Positions 62,054 to 64,000 of a DNA stretch of 64,000 nucleotides are shown in pieces. This DNA is from CAIJXB01 sp964439595 (GTDB lineage Bacteria > Chlamydiota > Chlamydiia > Chlamydiales > Rhabdochlamydiaceae). The stretch lies in assembly GCA_964439595.1 (NCBI GenBank), contig CAYTOK010000014.1:4133-68132 (forward strand), read 5' to 3'. The translations under genes and the position numbers were made by a program. Positions within the stretch are counted from its first letter, which is position 1. Each line of letters opens with the position of its first letter. A model generated the notes under the pieces. It was given only the letters and a program-made list of their open reading frames with translations, did not search any database and had not been told where the DNA came from.

Positions 62054-63079
62054 ATGAAAATATTTACATGCATCTTGATAGGATGCTTATCTACAGTTAT
62101 GAACATTCAGGGAGAAACCATGGAGAATACTTACCTAAACGAAACGAATTTTCCAATCACCAAGAAAAATTATGTGGTTATCTCAGGCTGTTCAGGTGCA
62201 GGAAAATCGACTTTATTATCCGAGCTGGTAAGAAGAGGTTACTCCGTTGTCCTTGAACCTGGAAGGCAAATAGTGAAAGAACAGCATGCAATTGACGGAG
62301 ATGCCTTGCCATGGATCAGCCAAAAAAAATTTCTTGATATTGCTCTATCACGCTATCTCTATCAATTTAATTCTCAGGAGGAAACCGACCAGTTTATCTT
62401 TTTCGATCGTGGAATTATCGATGCAGTACAATTAGATTCCTCACAACCCAAGTATTTTCAAAATGCTGCTAATAATTTTAGGTACAATCCTCTAGTTTTT
62501 CTAGTGCCCCCATGGCCAGAAATCTTTGCTAATGATGCGGAAAGAAAACATGGTTTTGAATCAGCAGTAAAAGAATTTGATGAACTCGTCATCAAATACA
62601 AAAATTTTGGCTATGAAACTGTGCTAGTTCCTAAAGTTTCTATAAATGAGAGAGTCGATTTTATCCTCGAGAAGTTAGGTATTCAAATTAAACATACAAA
62701 TGAGCCAAGTTTTTTTATTGAGCAGGCAAAGCGGTTGCTGGAATGGAATAAAGAAAAATTAACTAGTCGTTCAATTCTGAGTATAAAAGACATAGAAGAG
62801 TTGTTTGCACCAGAGTTCATTGTTATGGCAAATGGCAGAAAATATGACGCCAATTATGAAAACTATTATGAATTTCTCAATCAGTTTCGCTCAGATATAG
62901 TCAGCCTTGACTACAACGTGCAGGAATATATCAATACGAGATCAACAGTGGTTGTGCCTTTAACAGCCAAAGTTAAGCGTGTGCAAGGAAAAGAAGACCT
63001 TTTCGATGCAATCATGTTACTTAAATTTAACAACGCAGGAAAAATTGTTCACTGGCAAGAAACCTATTCAACCCGCTAG
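62054..63079 (+). CDS. AAA-type ATPase fused to an NTF2/SnoaL-like domain
   Basis: I start this 341-aa protein at the ATG at 62054. Its first 22 residues (MKIFTCILIGCLSTVMNIQG) look like a signal peptide. A second ATG at 62120 would give the usual cytoplasmic form of this ATPase family. The ATPase has a P-loop YVVISGCSGAGKSTLLSEL, a following RGYSVVLEPGRQIV, and FIFFDRGIIDAV, the pattern of the AAA_28 group of predicted nucleoside/peptide-handling kinases. From about residue 230 (FFIEQAKRLLEW to HWQETYSTR) the sequence resembles a SnoaL/NTF2-type small-molecule pocket, seen in IVHWQETY at the end. It lies between two IS66-like ends and is probably horizontally acquired. Confidence 0.75.
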   Translation: MKIFTCILIGCLSTVMNIQGETMENTYLNETNFPITKKNYVVISGCSGAGKSTLLSELVRRGYSVVLEPGRQIVKEQHAIDGDALPWISQKKFLDIALSRYLYQFNSQEETDQFIFFDRGIIDAVQLDSSQPKYFQNAANNFRYNPLVFLVPPWPEIFANDAERKHGFESAVKEFDELVIKYKNFGYETVLVPKVSINERVDFILEKLGIQIKHTNEPSFFIEQAKRLLEWNKEKLTSRSILSIKDIEELFAPEFIVMANGRKYDANYENYYEFLNQFRSDIVSLDYNVQEYINTRSTVVVPLTAKVKRVQGKEDLFDAIMLLKFNNAGKIVHWQETYSTR

Positions 63080-63122
63080 AGACTTATTAATATTCACTCC
63101 ATTTTATTCTTATAGTTGATCC

Positions 63123-63143
63123 GTAAGCGGTAAGCGTAGCCCT
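63123..63143 (+). mobile_element. IS66-like terminal inverted repeat, second copy
   Basis: GTAAGCGGTAAGCGTAGCCCT begins with the GTAA typical of IS66 ends and lies 27 bp before the transposase stop, where an end is expected. It is in the same orientation as the copy at 61659. Confidence 0.7.
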
Positions 63144-63169
63144 ATTGACTAGTTGTCACCAATTTCAGA

Positions 63170-63778
63170 TTAGTCTGCCTTCTTCCAATGATGGGGGAGA
63201 AGTTCACTTAATCGATTGTAAGGATGGTCCTGAATTCGGCGGAGCACATCATCGAAGTATTCCTGGGGATTGATTCCCAAAGCTCGACATGTTTGGGCTA
63301 AAGAGTAGATAACCGCACTGGCTTTTCCTCCTCCTTCGCTTCCTACGAACATCCAGTTCTTTCTGCCGATCACTACGAGTTTCAAAGATCTCTCCGCAGG
63401 ATTGTTATCAAGTCGTGCAAATGGATGCTCAATATAATTCCTTAGATAGTGAGATAAACTCAAAAAGCACCCTATGGCTGCTGTAAGCTTCGACTTTGGC
63501 AGCAACCCGCTTGCAAGTCTTTCTTTATTTTTAGATAAAAGCTCGTCTAAAATAGGGATTGCTTCCCTTCTTCTAAGCAAAACTCGATCTTCTGGAGATA
63601 GATCCTTTCCCTTTTCTTCAATTGCAAACAGCTTCTGAATTAAAGAAAGCACCTCTTCTTGAAATTTTGAGTCCCCAGCTTCTGCTTCGAAGTATTTTCT
63701 CCGGACATGCGCCAAGCAGGGCATCCATATTTTACCAGCTTTCTTGGCTTCTTTCTCATAGGCTCCATATTTCGCTCC
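63170..63778 (-). pseudogene. IS66 transposase (TnpC) C-terminal fragment
   Basis: The frame is open from 63778 (after a TAA) to 63170, about 200 codons; full IS66 transposases are near 500. It reads GAYEKEAKKAGKIWMPCLAHV, then RRKYFEAEAGD, the usual segment around the second catalytic region. Then come RLDNNPAERSLKLVVIGRKNW with the catalytic glutamate, and GGGKASAVIYSLAQTCRALGINP. No start codon or N-terminal zinc-finger and helical regions precede it; upstream bases have shifted into another frame. It is therefore a dead copy unless an intact one supplies transposase in trans. Confidence 0.88.
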
Positions 63779-64000
63779 TTATCCTCCGAGTATAGGACAA
63801 AAAATCCTTGGCTCAGATAAAACATCTGCATTGATTTTTAGTTAGTTATAGCTAACCGATAAGTTTCGAGGGAAATATAAGGGAAATCCACTCTTAAAGG
63901 ATCGATTTTTAAATGCTTGCAATAAGGAAGTTTTTTTTGACGGGAAGGGCTTTTAACTGCTTGACTAAATCTGTTTATATATTATATTATATGGTGATAT
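63779..64000. other. Window end without a recognisable gene
   Basis: This stretch is AT-rich. It contains a GTTAG-ttatag-CTAAC palindrome near 63841-63856 and a TATATTATATTATA tract near the end. A 63-codon minus-strand frame overlapping the transposase fragment is in a different phase and looks like a shadow or frameshifted remnant. Confidence 0.4.

Larger units (their letters stand above)
63123..64000 (-). mobile_element. IS66-family insertion sequence, one end and truncated transposase, runs to window edge
   Basis: The element has its terminal repeat at 63123 and a transposase C-terminus reading on the minus strand. The other end is either beyond 64000 or lost. Bases 63779-64000 contain no recognisable IS66 orfB or orfA frame, which suggests internal deletion or rearrangement. 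Confidence 0.7.

Noticed and set aside
63640..63831. 63-codon minus-strand frame over the transposase fragment
   Set aside because: It is out of phase with the IS66 sequence and has no family pattern; at most a frameshifted remnant.

Overview
The window is chromosomal DNA from a member of the Chlamydiota, most likely an environmental (amoeba- or arthropod-associated) chlamydia of the Simkania/Rhabdochlamydia/Parachlamydia type rather than a Chlamydia pathogen. Four gene blocks follow chlamydial gene order: the type III secretion run sctN-O-P-Q-kinase-sctC; dapF-clpP-glyA; rnc-radA-hemC; and the metal ABC transporter genes beside rplU, rpmA and obgE. The short HemC, a SWIM-SNF2 helicase, DapL and a MOMP-like porin fit the same group. 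The DNA is AT-rich. Family and genus are inference, because no rRNA gene is present.

Positions 1-15,876 form one long, tightly overlapping + strand T3SS operon: a rod/needle-type subunit, ATPase, stalk, a very long Pro-rich SctP, a second SctP-like protein, SctQ, a Ser/Thr kinase with a C-terminal phosphatase-like domain, and a 2,261-residue SctC secretin. A lipoprotein and YidD follow. The secretin is the most striking object here. Between its normal N-terminal domains and its normal secretin core lie about 21 tandem copies of a 73-80-residue secretin_N-like module, three of them almost identical at DNA level.

Positions 16,265-32,254 are accessory and host-interaction-like: a TPR-CHAT protease with a small partner, a dicarboxylate/glutamate symporter, a RING-like membrane protein, a GIY-YIG protein, two paralogous eukaryotic-type kinases, Der, a SWIM-SNF2 helicase with repeated modules, and an effector-like unknown protein. 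Positions 32,415-43,703 are mostly housekeeping: dapF-clpP-glyA, an AAA ATPase, rlmF, hemD-hemC-radA-rnc, dapL and GrpB. Positions 43,794-50,581 hold an exported FAD monooxygenase, an SDR, a double GNAT, CsaA, a secreted GH5 glycosidase (putative cellulase) and a MOMP-like protein. Positions 50,911-56,917 hold tRNA-Ser(GGA), a Zn/Mn ABC transporter, rplU-rpmA-obgE and an alanine/glycine symporter. Positions 57,009-61,185 hold an exported M16 protease and an exported phytanoyl-CoA-dioxygenase-like protein.

Positions 61,186-64,000 are a decayed mobile zone. It has two IS66-like terminal sequences in direct orientation, a broken AbiEii-type toxin tail, an intact AAA-ATPase/NTF2-like fusion gene between the two ends, and a truncated IS66 transposase running off the window edge.

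All calls come from reading the sequence by eye; no database search was run. The best candidates for something undescribed are the giant repeat-expanded secretin, the duplicated SctP domain, the CHAT gene pair, the secreted GH5 enzyme and the IS66-flanked ATPase.
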